The notes below the pieces were generated by a model, which was given only the letters and a program-made list of their open reading frames with translations, was not told the origin of the DNA and searched no databases. Shown here one piece after another: positions 1 through 7,077 of a stretch of DNA of 7,459 bases; within the stretch, counting starts at the first letter, position 1; each line of letters begins with the position of its first letter. The position numbers and the translations under genes were made by a program. Location of the stretch: NCBI GenBank assembly GCA_035457345.1, contig DATIBT010000043.1, positions 1 to 7,459 of the forward strand. Reading direction: 5' to 3'. The stretch is from DASTDY01 sp035457345. GTDB lineage: Bacteria; Patescibacteriota; Saccharimonadia; Saccharimonadales; EFPC-124.

Positions 1-1
1 G

Positions 2-37
2 GCGGGCTTCCTTCGTAAAATTGGAGTAAAAAAATGA
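2..37 (+). CDS. Possible 3' end of an upstream gene (partial)
   Basis: In the frame starting at base 2 the sequence is open and reads AGFLRKIGVKK before a TGA at 35-37. This TGA overlaps the ATG of the next gene as ATGA, a common form of translational coupling and in keeping with the tight spacing of the operon that follows. The other two forward frames are also open from the window edge, ending at TAA 16-18 and TAA 27-29, so the frame choice rests only on the overlap. Too little is visible to name a product. Confidence 0.3.
   Translation, partial: AGFLRKIGVKK
23..26 (+). promoter_or_regulatory. Ribosome binding site of the first glycosyltransferase
   Basis: GGAG lies seven bases before the ATG at 34, in an otherwise A-rich leader. 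It supports that ATG as the start. Confidence 0.7.
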
Positions 38-1221
38 AGATACTGCACACTGTAGAATTTTATTACCCTTCAATTGGCGGCACGCAGGAAGTTATCCGCC
101 ACCTAAGTGAGCGCATGGTAAAAGCAGGCCACGAAGTATACGTTGCTACCACAAAGTTACCTGAGCGCGACTTTACTGAATGGAACGGTGTCCACATTGT
201 CGAGTTCGACCTAAAAGGCAACAGCGTCAACGGCATCAAAGGCCCAGACGTGCAAAAGTACAAAGACTTCCTGATAAAAGAGAGGTTTGACGTAACCATG
301 AATTATGCCGCCCAGCAGTGGGCGACCGATCTTTTCCTAGATGTCATGGACGATGTCAAAGCCAAGAAGGTATTTGTCCCCTGTGGTTTTTCGGCGTTGT
401 ATGACCCAGACTATGAGAAGTACTTTGCCAAGATGCCAGAAAAGCTCGCCAAATATGACCAGCTCGTTTTCCTGGCAAACGACTATCGCGACATCAACTT
501 TGCGCGCGAGCACGGCCTTGGCGGCAAAAGCATCGTCATCCCTAATGGCGCCGACGAGACCGAATTCGGCAAACTCGCGACCGAAGAAGAAAAACAATTC
601 ATCCGCGCCCGCTACGGGCTGGGTGGTTTGGTCATCACGACCATCGGTAACCACACGAACGAAAAAGGCCATCACGAACTGATGCGCGCCTTCAAAATGC
701 TGCCAGCTACTCCAGCCACCCTGGTAATTGTTGGCACTATCAAACCGCACGACGGCTGCTACGATCTTTGCCAGCTAGGCGCAGACAGCTGCAACAACGG
801 CCGCAAGTTCCTAGGCAAACGCATCATACTTATGGATGGCAGCAACCGCGAAGATGTCCGCGCCCTTCTAAAAGCAAGTGACATCTTTGGCTTCTTCTCT
901 AACATTGAATGCAGCCCACTAGCACTCTTTGAAGCCGTGGCGGCCGGCGTACCATTTGTGGCATCCGCCGCAGGGAACGACCGCGAAATTGCAGCATGGA
1001 CCGGTGGCGGTGTTATTGTCCAATCTCACAACATGCCAAATGGCCGCGTTAAGGTAAGCGCTAAGGATGCCGTTCGCCAACTAACCAAACTGGCTTACAA
1101 TAAGACCAAGCGTAAGGCGATGGGCCGCGCCGGCCACGAGGCGTGGCGTAAATCGTACACCTGGGACAAGCTCACACGGGACTATATTGACCTGTACGAA
1201 ACATTGGTAAAGAAAGGGTAG
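34..1221 (+). CDS. GT4-type glycosyltransferase with a cysteine-bearing insertion
   Basis: 395 residues, a usual length for a GT-B fold glycosyltransferase of family GT4, which transfers a sugar from a nucleotide sugar with retention, acting on the cytoplasmic face of the membrane. The N-terminal acceptor domain opens with MKILHTVEFYYPSIGGTQE, including the G-G-T/A-E turn (15-19) typical of the family. In the donor domain, GNHTNEKGH (205-213) takes the place of the usual G-R-x-x-x-x-K-G loop, and the E-x7-E motif is E292 and E300 (ECSPLALFE). Two things are odd. The donor-loop arginine is replaced by Asn/His while Lys211 is kept, and residues 242-253 carry C-x3-C-x6-C (C242, C246, C253). The start is set by GGAG at 23-26. 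It is the first complete gene of a four-gene run, and the next start is four bases after its TAG. Donor and acceptor cannot be read from the sequence. Confidence 0.9.
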   Translation: MKILHTVEFYYPSIGGTQEVIRHLSERMVKAGHEVYVATTKLPERDFTEWNGVHIVEFDLKGNSVNGIKGPDVQKYKDFLIKERFDVTMNYAAQQWATDLFLDVMDDVKAKKVFVPCGFSALYDPDYEKYFAKMPEKLAKYDQLVFLANDYRDINFAREHGLGGKSIVIPNGADETEFGKLATEEEKQFIRARYGLGGLVITTIGNHTNEKGHHELMRAFKMLPATPATLVIVGTIKPHDGCYDLCQLGADSCNNGRKFLGKRIILMDGSNREDVRALLKASDIFGFFSNIECSPLALFEAVAAGVPFVASAAGNDREIAAWTGGGVIVQSHNMPNGRVKVSAKDAVRQLTKLAYNKTKRKAMGRAGHEAWRKSYTWDKLTRDYIDLYETLVKKG

Positions 1222-1225
1222 GATA

Positions 1226-2110
1226 ATGATCATCGTCAAAATGATGGGCGGCCTGGGCAACCAGATGTTCCAATATGCCACAGCCCGCCGCATGGCAGCC
1301 AAAAATAACACCAAACTTCTGCTAGATACAACAGGGTATGCCAACATGGCCGCCGGTGACACACCGCGCGAATTTGAATTAGACGTCTATGCCATTACCG
1401 GCACCGTCGCTACTCCAGAACAACTTGTCCTCGTGCAGCCGCCCGAGGCAGCACGTTCATTTACTGATAAAGTCATGCGCAAGTTCGGCATAGGCAAAGT
1501 CTGGACAATGGGCGAGGGCGACCCCGTCCTCAACCCGTATGTTATGACAGCTCCCAATAACACCTACCTTATTGGGTGGTGGCAAAATGAGAAGTACTTT
1601 GAAGACATTCGGGACGTTATTTTAGACGAATTCACGCCCAAGGCCCCACCAAGCGAGCCTAACCAAAAGTACCTGGACCAAATTACTAAATCAAACGCCG
1701 TTGCCATTCACGTCCGCCGCGGCGACTACGTAACCAACCAGAATGCCAATGTATTCCACGGGCTAGCCCCCATCGACTACTATAAAGAGTCGATCAAATA
1801 TATGCAGGAGCACACCGACACCCCTCGCTTTTTTGTCTTCTCCGACGATATTGCCTGGTGCCGCGAGAACCTGCCGCTCGGCAACGACGCCGTGTTTATA
1901 GAAGGCAACGGTGGGAAGCAAGCGTACGAGGACATCCGCCTCCAACAAGCCTGTAAGCACAACATCATAGCCAACAGCTCCTTTAGCTGGTGGGGCGCGT
2001 GGTTGAACGAAAACAAAGGCAAGGTAGTCATTGCGCCAAAAGTCTGGTTCCAGGATCAAGATGCCAACAGCAAGACCCAAATTGTCCCCGAGAGGTGGGT
2101 AAGGATTTAA
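1226..2110 (+). CDS. GT11-type alpha-1,2-fucosyltransferase
   Basis: 294 residues, the usual length for bacterial GT11 enzymes such as FutC and WbgL. All family landmarks are present in order: GGLGNQMFQYA at the N-terminus (8-18), GWWQNEKYF (117-125), the GDP-fucose-binding motif HVRRGDY (162-168), FVFSDD (203-208), and SSFSWWGAWLN (251-261). Known members transfer L-fucose from GDP-L-fucose, with inversion, usually to the 2-OH of galactose in an O-antigen or capsule repeat. No signal peptide or membrane segment is seen, so a cytoplasmic enzyme is expected. The ATG at 1226 lies four bases after the previous stop, with an AAAGG-type Shine-Dalgarno inside the 3' end of that gene. The gmd gene in the same window supplies a precursor of its donor. 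Family membership is very secure; the linkage and acceptor are inferred from the family. Confidence 0.93.
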   Translation: MIIVKMMGGLGNQMFQYATARRMAAKNNTKLLLDTTGYANMAAGDTPREFELDVYAITGTVATPEQLVLVQPPEAARSFTDKVMRKFGIGKVWTMGEGDPVLNPYVMTAPNNTYLIGWWQNEKYFEDIRDVILDEFTPKAPPSEPNQKYLDQITKSNAVAIHVRRGDYVTNQNANVFHGLAPIDYYKESIKYMQEHTDTPRFFVFSDDIAWCRENLPLGNDAVFIEGNGGKQAYEDIRLQQACKHNIIANSSFSWWGAWLNENKGKVVIAPKVWFQDQDANSKTQIVPERWVRI

Positions 2111-2111
2111 C

Positions 2112-3227
2112 ATGACCCGCGTGCTGGTTATCCGCAACGCCTACGACCAAGACGCTGGCGGGGCCGAGCAGTTTGCCCTCAATCTCTGCCTTGCGCTCGA
2201 GACACAGGGCCACCAGCCCCTTCTTATGACCCGCGTGCCTAATATTGTCGCCAAAGCTCAGGCCGCAGGCATACCAGTAAAGCGAGGTATGTGGCACGCC
2301 ACCCAAGAATGGGGAAAACACTACTTTTGGCGCTTCCCCGCTACTGTTTTATGGTACGTCTGGTTCATTATAGTAAACCGCATACAAGTAGTGCACGCAC
2401 AGGGGAGGGATGATTTTATTTTTGCCACCTACGCCGCCAAACTATTAGGGAAGCGAATCGTTTGGACTGATCACGCTGATCTGAAGGTAGTTATGAATCT
2501 GGACCGCCACCCGTTTCCCTGGCTACGCAAATGGATTGTGGGCGCCAGCCATTACGTCCATGCCGTTATGTGCGTGAGCCGGGCTGAGCTGGAAGAAATC
2601 AAAGCCGTCGCACCAGAGCTGGAGAGTAAACTGGTGCTTGTGCATAACGGCGTGTTTTTACCAGAACATGTACAGCCAGCAGAAAAAGACGCCGAGTTTG
2701 TAATTGTCACCAATGCCCGCCTAGTACCAGATAAGGGCATTGGCGAACTGCTCGAAGCCTTCGCAGCCAGTACATACAAAACTCGCGCCAAGCTCTGGCT
2801 GCTCGGCGCCGACAGCGGCAATACAGGCTTGTACCAACAAAAAGCTGCCGAGCTTCGCATAAGCGGCCATGTGCGGTTTGTAGGTTATGTAAGCAATCCC
2901 AATGACTACGTAGCGGCTGCCGATGTATTCGTGCATGCCAGCCATCACGAGGCCTTTAGCTTGGCGATTATAGAAGCAGCCATGCTCGGCCGCGCTATCA
3001 TAGCCACAAACGTAGGTGGCGCCGCAGAAATTATTACAGAGGAAACAGGTATACTCATCCCCCCTAAAGACGCGGTATCTATCACTACTGCCCTAGACGC
3101 CCTGCTTTCCGATCCGGTCCGTCGCCAAACACTAGGGGAACGCGCTAAAATGAAGGCTGCTACAGAGTTTGACTTTACAAAAATTGTAAAAGAGAAGGTT
3201 ATCCCGCTTTATGAAGATTTACATTGA
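2112..3227 (+). CDS. GT4-type glycosyltransferase
   Basis: 371 residues with GT-B/GT4 architecture. The N-terminal acceptor domain has the GGAEQF turn (16-21), a hydrophobic stretch at about 76-90 (ATVLWYVWFIIV) that may dock on the membrane, and TDHAD (119-123). In the donor domain, NARLVPDKGIGELLEAF (201-217) holds the Arg203/Lys208 pair expected to grip the nucleotide diphosphate, HASHHEAFSLAIIEA contains E-x7-E as E280 and E288, and the C-terminal VGGAAEII (301-308) is typical. The ATG is one base after the TAA of the fucosyltransferase, with AAGGA at 2101-2105 as its ribosome binding site. The last 17 bases overlap the next gene, so the two are probably translationally coupled. It probably adds one sugar of the same oligosaccharide; donor and acceptor are unknown. 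Confidence 0.92.
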   Translation: MTRVLVIRNAYDQDAGGAEQFALNLCLALETQGHQPLLMTRVPNIVAKAQAAGIPVKRGMWHATQEWGKHYFWRFPATVLWYVWFIIVNRIQVVHAQGRDDFIFATYAAKLLGKRIVWTDHADLKVVMNLDRHPFPWLRKWIVGASHYVHAVMCVSRAELEEIKAVAPELESKLVLVHNGVFLPEHVQPAEKDAEFVIVTNARLVPDKGIGELLEAFAASTYKTRAKLWLLGADSGNTGLYQQKAAELRISGHVRFVGYVSNPNDYVAAADVFVHASHHEAFSLAIIEAAMLGRAIIATNVGGAAEIITEETGILIPPKDAVSITTALDALLSDPVRRQTLGERAKMKAATEFDFTKIVKEKVIPLYEDLH

Positions 3228-4362
3228 AGGCACTCCTGTTTTCACTCCTAAGCGCTGGGGAGTGGGGCAGTATACGAAACGCCTCATCGAGGCTATGGCT
3301 AAGCTTGAGCCAAAAAACGAATACACCATCTTCGGCTTTCACTTTTTAGCAAAACGCTCTAAGCCATATCTGCCGCTTGAACACCCCAGTATTAGGTATC
3401 GGTTTATCCGCTTTTTGCCAGGCCGCGGCTACAGTTTTTTGTTTAAGAAGGGGATTCGCATTCCTATCGATTTACTCCTAGGAACCAAACCTGAGATCGT
3501 CCTCTACCCTAACTTTGTGCGTTGGCCACTAGCCACTAAAGCTAAATCAGTGATTGTAATCCACGACATTGGCTCATTCTTGCAATTTGGCCAACATGCC
3601 GACCCTAAGAACCGGGAATACATGCGCAAATACGTACCATATTCCATTGAGCGCACTGATCACATTTTCGCGGTATCAGCATTCAGCAAACAAGAAATTG
3701 CTAACGTTTATAAAGTAGACCCAAAGCGTATCTCGGTAGTTTCACCCGCCCTCGACCACGACCAGTTTTACGTGCGATCAGACAAAGAGGTAGCCCATGT
3801 ACGCAAAAAATACGAGCTGCCTCAAAACTTCGTATTATTTGTGAGCACCATGGAGCCTCGCAAGAACCTGGTCGGCTTGCTCGATGCTTTTGCTTCCCTG
3901 CCCGCCAAGCTCCAAGACGAATTCCCACTCATGATGGTAGGGGATAAGGGCTGGGCCGACGGCGAAATTAAAGAACGCCTGGAACGCTACAAAGGCCTGC
4001 CAATCCGCTGGCTTGGGTACGTACCGGATGAAGATATTGCCGCTGTGTTTACTGCCGCCTCGCTCTTTGTCTTCCCTTCTTTTTATGAAGGATTCGGCAT
4101 GCCACCGCTCGAAGCCATGGCTTGTGGCACGCCAGTTGTGTGCAGTAATACGTCTGCCCTGCCTGAGTCCGTTGGCGACGCCGCACTCACTGTTGATCCG
4201 AATAGTGTCAAAAGTATTGCCGCTGGCATAAAAAAGGTGTTGACCACCCCCACGCTTGCCGCCGAGCTCCGCAAAAAAGGCCTCAAACAAGCAAGCAAGT
4301 CAACATGGGAAAACTCCGCCCGGATTGCCCTGGCGGAGTTCAAAAAGCTGGTCGGTGAATAG
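3211..4362 (+). CDS. GT4-type glycosyltransferase, MtfB-like (probable mannosyltransferase)
   Basis: 383 residues, matching the GT4 subgroup of O-antigen mannosyltransferases such as MtfB. It has the GVGQYTKRL glycine turn near the N-terminus (17-25), VIHDIG (116-121), HIFAVSAFSKQEI (151-163), the donor-domain signature TMEPRKNL (213-220) with Arg217 and Lys218, and PSFYEGFGMPPLEAMACGTPVVCSN (289-313) with E-x7-E as E293 and E301, followed by ALPESVGDAAL. Its ATG lies inside the end of the previous gene (17-base overlap), with GAGAAGG about 12 bases upstream. Its TAG ends one base from the stop of gmd on the other strand. The gene at 5973-7076 has the same layout and motifs. Mannose transfer from GDP-mannose is a family-based inference that fits the GDP-mannose genes alongside. 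The codons near its 3' end also carry a likely terminator for gmd. Confidence 0.92.
   Translation: MKIYIEGTPVFTPKRWGVGQYTKRLIEAMAKLEPKNEYTIFGFHFLAKRSKPYLPLEHPSIRYRFIRFLPGRGYSFLFKKGIRIPIDLLLGTKPEIVLYPNFVRWPLATKAKSVIVIHDIGSFLQFGQHADPKNREYMRKYVPYSIERTDHIFAVSAFSKQEIANVYKVDPKRISVVSPALDHDQFYVRSDKEVAHVRKKYELPQNFVLFVSTMEPRKNLVGLLDAFASLPAKLQDEFPLMMVGDKGWADGEIKERLERYKGLPIRWLGYVPDEDIAAVFTAASLFVFPSFYEGFGMPPLEAMACGTPVVCSNTSALPESVGDAALTVDPNSVKSIAAGIKKVLTTPTLAAELRKKGLKQASKSTWENSARIALAEFKKLVGE
4312..4340 (-). terminator. Likely intrinsic terminator of gmd, inside the facing gene
   Basis: AACTCCGCC (4312-4320) and GGCGGAGTT (4332-4340) are a perfect 9-base inverted repeat with an 11-base loop. Read on the minus strand, the GC-rich 7-bp core is followed by TTTT (4313-4310), so it has the form of a short Rho-independent terminator starting 23 bases past the gmd stop. 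On the plus strand the hairpin is followed by CAAAAAG, not a T-tract, so it should not stop the plus-strand operon. Four T residues is short, so strength is uncertain. Confidence 0.5.
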
Positions 4363-4363
4363 T

Positions 4364-5389
4364 CTACCCGCGGTGGTGGCGTGGCTTTGGTATATTACCT
4401 TTAAGCTGGTCTTCAAGCGCCTGCATGTCGGCGTCGACCATAATTTTAACCAGTTCCTTAAAGGTAACTTTTGGCTCCCAGCCAAGTACGGTTTTGGCTT
4501 TGCTGGCGTCACCAATTAACAGGTCGACTTCGGCCGGACGGAAGTAACGGGGATCAATCTCCACGTATTTTTCCCAGTCTAGGCCAACGTGCTGGAAGGC
4601 TTCTTGCACAAACTCTTTTACCGTGTGCGTCTCGCCCGTAGCAATAACAAAGTCTTCTGGCTTATCTTGCTGAAGCATGAGCCACATAGCCTTCACGTAT
4701 TCTTTGGCATAGCCCCAGTCACGCTTGGAGTCAAGGTTGCCCATGAACAATTTGTCCTGCAGGCCGTGCTTAATATTGGCCACAGCTTTGGTCACTTTGC
4801 GGGTCACGAACGTTTCGCCGCGGCGCGGACTTTCGTGATTAAACAGAATACCGCTTACTGCGAACATGTCGTAACTTTCGCGGTAGTTTTTGGTAATCCA
4901 GTGCCCATAAAGCTTAGCGACCGCGTAAGGGGAGCGAGGGTAAAATGGCGTGGTTTCGTTTTGCGGAATAGCCTGCACCATGCCGTACATCTCGCTAGAA
5001 GACGCCTGGTAAAAACGGGTCTTTAATTTCAGGCGGTGAATAGCGTCGAGCAGGCGGATGGCGCCCGTGGCGGTAACATCGGTGGTGTACTCGGGAATAT
5101 CAAACGATACACGCACATGGCTTTGGGCAGCCAAGTTGTAGATTTCGTCAGGTTTTATATCGTTGAGGACACTATGCAGCGAACCGGCGTCTGAAAGGTC
5201 GCCGTAGATAAGATGCAGCCGTGCTCCGCGGTCGTGCGGGCTTTGGTAAATCGGCTCAAGCCTTGGAGTGTTAAACGTACTTGCGCGGCGAATAATGCCG
5301 TACACTTCATAGCCTTTTCTCAGCAAAAGTTCGGCGAGGTACGATCCGTCTTGTCCAGTAATGCCAGTAATTAATGCGCGTTTTGCCAT
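4364..5389 (-). CDS. gmd: GDP-mannose 4,6-dehydratase
   Basis: 341 residues, close to the usual length. The enzyme removes water from GDP-D-mannose to give GDP-4-keto-6-deoxy-D-mannose, using bound NADP(H); this is the first step to GDP-L-fucose and GDP-D-rhamnose. It is an extended short-chain dehydrogenase. The Rossmann glycine motif GITGQDGSYL is at 9-18, followed by IIRRAST (32-38). YQASSSEMYG (127-136) holds the catalytic Ser/Glu (S131, E133; Thr-Ser-Glu in E. coli, and Ser is a common variant). PFYPRSPYAVAKLYG (148-162) holds Tyr155 and Lys159. LFNHESPRRGETFVTRK (182-198), RDWGYAKEYV (223-232) and DPRYFRPAEVDLL (279-291) complete the family signature. The ATG at 5389 follows AAAGGAG by four bases. 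The gene stands alone on the minus strand, divergent from the Nudix gene and tail-to-tail with a glycosyltransferase. The usual partner, GDP-L-fucose synthase (fcl), is not adjacent. Confidence 0.97.
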   Translation of the reverse strand: MAKRALITGITGQDGSYLAELLLRKGYEVYGIIRRASTFNTPRLEPIYQSPHDRGARLHLIYGDLSDAGSLHSVLNDIKPDEIYNLAAQSHVRVSFDIPEYTTDVTATGAIRLLDAIHRLKLKTRFYQASSSEMYGMVQAIPQNETTPFYPRSPYAVAKLYGHWITKNYRESYDMFAVSGILFNHESPRRGETFVTRKVTKAVANIKHGLQDKLFMGNLDSKRDWGYAKEYVKAMWLMLQQDKPEDFVIATGETHTVKEFVQEAFQHVGLDWEKYVEIDPRYFRPAEVDLLIGDASKAKTVLGWEPKVTFKELVKIMVDADMQALEDQLKGNIPKPRHHRG

Positions 5390-5448
5390 ATCGCTCCTTT
5401 AATAGAATCAGGTATTATCTTACCATGGATAAGAAAGGAGCGCACGCG
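5390..5448. promoter_or_regulatory. Divergent promoter region between gmd and the Nudix gene
   Basis: These 59 bases separate two divergent starts. TATTAT (5413-5418, plus) and GATAAT (5419-5414, minus) are overlapping -10-like hexamers, each one base away from TATAAT, so one AT-rich core could serve both directions. No convincing -35 box lies at a normal distance on either strand. CGCTCCTTT (5392-5400) and AAAGGAGCG (5434-5442) form a perfect 9-base inverted repeat, and each arm is the Shine-Dalgarno sequence of the gene on its side. Confidence 0.5.
5434..5440 (+). promoter_or_regulatory. Ribosome binding site that fixes the Nudix start
   Basis: AAAGGAG lies eight bases before the ATG at 5449. 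In-frame ATGs at 5374 and 5425 lack such a site, and the first would overlap gmd, so 5449 is the preferred start. Confidence 0.75.
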
Positions 5449-5976
5449 ATGCAATCTGTTGGAGAATACCTAGAACCCGGCTACGCGCCAAAACCAGACC
5501 AATTATTCATGGATGACGCCACGTACGCCAAAGCGCTTGATGCGATTGTACTTACTTGCACCGACATTGCCCTCACTAAAAATGGGCAACTGCTGCTCGG
5601 CAAGCGTACGCGTCATCCGCAGCCAGATTGGTGGGTCGTTGGCGGTCGTATGCGGGCAGGGGAAACATTCGCCGCATCGGCAGCGCGGTTACTAAAGAAA
5701 GAGCTTGGCCTTGCCGTCACACCCGAACGCCTGGTGCCACTGACCGTCTTTTCGGCCGCCTGGAACCAACGCGCATTCGAGCCAGTCAGCAACGGCACCC
5801 ATACCGTCTCAATCGTTATGCACCTTGAGGTAAGCGACCACGAAGCCGAGGGCCTGGTCTTTAACGATGAATACTCCGACCACGGCTGGACAGACTTCGC
5901 CGGCGTGGCCAACAACGAGCTCCTGCACCCCGCCCTCCACCAGGTAGCCCAAGCGCTCATGGAGCAGAAGGGGTGA
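5449..5976 (+). CDS. Nudix hydrolase, GDP-mannose mannosyl hydrolase type
   Basis: 175 residues from the ATG at 5449. The Nudix region reads LLLGKRTRHPQPDWWVVGGR followed by MRAGETFAASAARLLKKELGL (residues 48-88). Unlike the standard box (G-x5-E-x7-R-E-U-x-E-E-x-G-U), it has R-L-x-x-K-E-L-G: the Glu after Arg80 is Leu81 and the first Glu of the E-E pair is Lys84. E. coli GDP-mannose mannosyl hydrolase (Gmm/NudD) carries the same type of change (R-L-x-x-x-E-L-G). Arg53, Arg67 and Arg80 match its conserved arginines, and His118 in NGTHTVSIV matches its catalytic histidine. That enzyme cleaves the C-O bond to release GDP and mannose, rather than the pyrophosphate. The N-terminal ~30 residues are longer than in E. 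coli and carry no motif I recognise. Divergent from gmd, as fits a shared GDP-mannose pool. Its TGA overlaps the GTG of the next gene. Nudix membership is secure; the substrate is inferred. Confidence 0.88.
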   Translation: MQSVGEYLEPGYAPKPDQLFMDDATYAKALDAIVLTCTDIALTKNGQLLLGKRTRHPQPDWWVVGGRMRAGETFAASAARLLKKELGLAVTPERLVPLTVFSAAWNQRAFEPVSNGTHTVSIVMHLEVSDHEAEGLVFNDEYSDHGWTDFAGVANNELLHPALHQVAQALMEQKG

Positions 5977-7076
5977 GTACCATCGCTGTCGATGCCCGCA
6001 TTATAAGTTCTGGTACTGGCCGCTACATTCGCGGTCTACTCCAAAACCTTGAGGGCATTGACAGTGACAATATATACCTCGTACTAGTTCGCCGCAAAGA
6101 CCTGCATTACTACCAGCCCAAAAACCCTAACTTTAAAGTCATTGAGGCGGAATTTGCGGATTACAGTTTTGGTGAGCAGCTTGGTTTTAATCGTCTGCTC
6201 CGTTCACTCAAGCCCGACCTTGTGCACTTTTGTATGCCCCAGCAACCTCTGTTATATACCCGGCCAGCCGTTACCACGGTGCACGATCTCAACTTACTAC
6301 GCATCACCGCAAACGACGATATGAACTGGCTAGAATTACGTATTAAAAAAGGTATCTTTGCCGGCCTGCTTTGGCTTGTTGCCCGCCGGGCCAAACAAAT
6401 CATTACGCCTAGTGAATTCAGCAAAAAGGACCTCGTAGCCTTTAGTAACATCTCATCCGATAAGGTAACAGTAACATTAGAAGGTGCCGAGAAAGCAGAC
6501 GCCGAGCCCAAACCCATCGCCGACCTGCAAGGCAAGCGCTTTATTATGTACCTGGGTAGGGCAGAGCCGTACAAGAACAACCGCGGACTCATCCTCGCCC
6601 ACCAAGAATTACTTGCTACCTACCCGGATTTGCGGCTAGTTATTGCTGGCGCCATAGACAAGCAACGCAAGGCCGATATGAAATGGGTGAGTGATAACGC
6701 CTACAAACAAGTAGATTTTGCCGGCTTTATTAGCGACGAAGAAGCTGCGTGGCTGTACAAGAATTGCCTCGCCTACATTGTTCCCTCGTTTATGGAAGGA
6801 TTCGGCCTGCCCGGACTCGAGGCTATGGGCTACGGCGCGCCGGTCATTAGCAGCAACGCCACGTGTTTACCCGAAATTTATAAGGGCGGCGCGTATTATT
6901 TTGACCCGCACAAACCTGGCGACATGGCCCGTGCCATAACCGACGTATTTGAAGATGAAGGCCTGCGGGATCATTTAAGCGAGCGGGGTATACAAGTGCA
7001 TGGCAGTTACAGCTGGCGGCGCATGGCCGAACAAACACTCGTTGTATATAAGCAGGTTTTAGACCAAAACATCTAA
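5973..7076 (+). CDS. GT4-type glycosyltransferase, MtfB-like
   Basis: 367 residues from a GTG start that shares GTGA with the stop of the Nudix gene; GGAG at 5961-5964 lies eight bases upstream. The order of motifs parallels the gene at 3211-4362: GTGRYIRGLL near the N-terminus (14-23), VHDLNLL (103-109), IITPSEFSKKDL (143-154), the donor loop GRAEPYKNN (195-203) with Arg196 and Lys201, and PSFMEGFGLPGLEAMGYGAP (271-290) with E-x7-E as E275 and E283, then SSNATCLPEIYKGGAYYFDP. A hydrophobic, basic-ended helix at about 127-140 (GIFAGLLWLVARR) may contact the membrane. The position where the paralogue has EPRKN reads EPYKN here. Coupling to a GDP-mannose hydrolase and the MtfB-like sequence suggest a mannosyl or related GDP-sugar donor; this is inference. 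No clear terminator directly follows its TAA. Confidence 0.92.
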   Translation: MSTIAVDARIISSGTGRYIRGLLQNLEGIDSDNIYLVLVRRKDLHYYQPKNPNFKVIEAEFADYSFGEQLGFNRLLRSLKPDLVHFCMPQQPLLYTRPAVTTVHDLNLLRITANDDMNWLELRIKKGIFAGLLWLVARRAKQIITPSEFSKKDLVAFSNISSDKVTVTLEGAEKADAEPKPIADLQGKRFIMYLGRAEPYKNNRGLILAHQELLATYPDLRLVIAGAIDKQRKADMKWVSDNAYKQVDFAGFISDEEAAWLYKNCLAYIVPSFMEGFGLPGLEAMGYGAPVISSNATCLPEIYKGGAYYFDPHKPGDMARAITDVFEDEGLRDHLSERGIQVHGSYSWRRMAEQTLVVYKQVLDQNI

Positions 7077-7077
7077 A

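Noticed and set aside
337..750. 137-codon open frame on the minus strand inside the first glycosyltransferase.
   Set aside because: Antisense to a well-supported gene, with no recognisable protein features.
4589..5026. 145-codon open frame on the plus strand opposite gmd.
   Set aside because: It lies wholly antisense to a gene with full family signatures and its product shows no recognisable motif.
5374..5448. A longer N-terminus for the Nudix protein, starting at ATG 5374 or 5425.
   Set aside because: The 5374 start overlaps the beginning of gmd and has no ribosome binding site; 5425 also lacks one. AAAGGAG at ideal spacing marks 5449, and the extra residues do not resemble the family.
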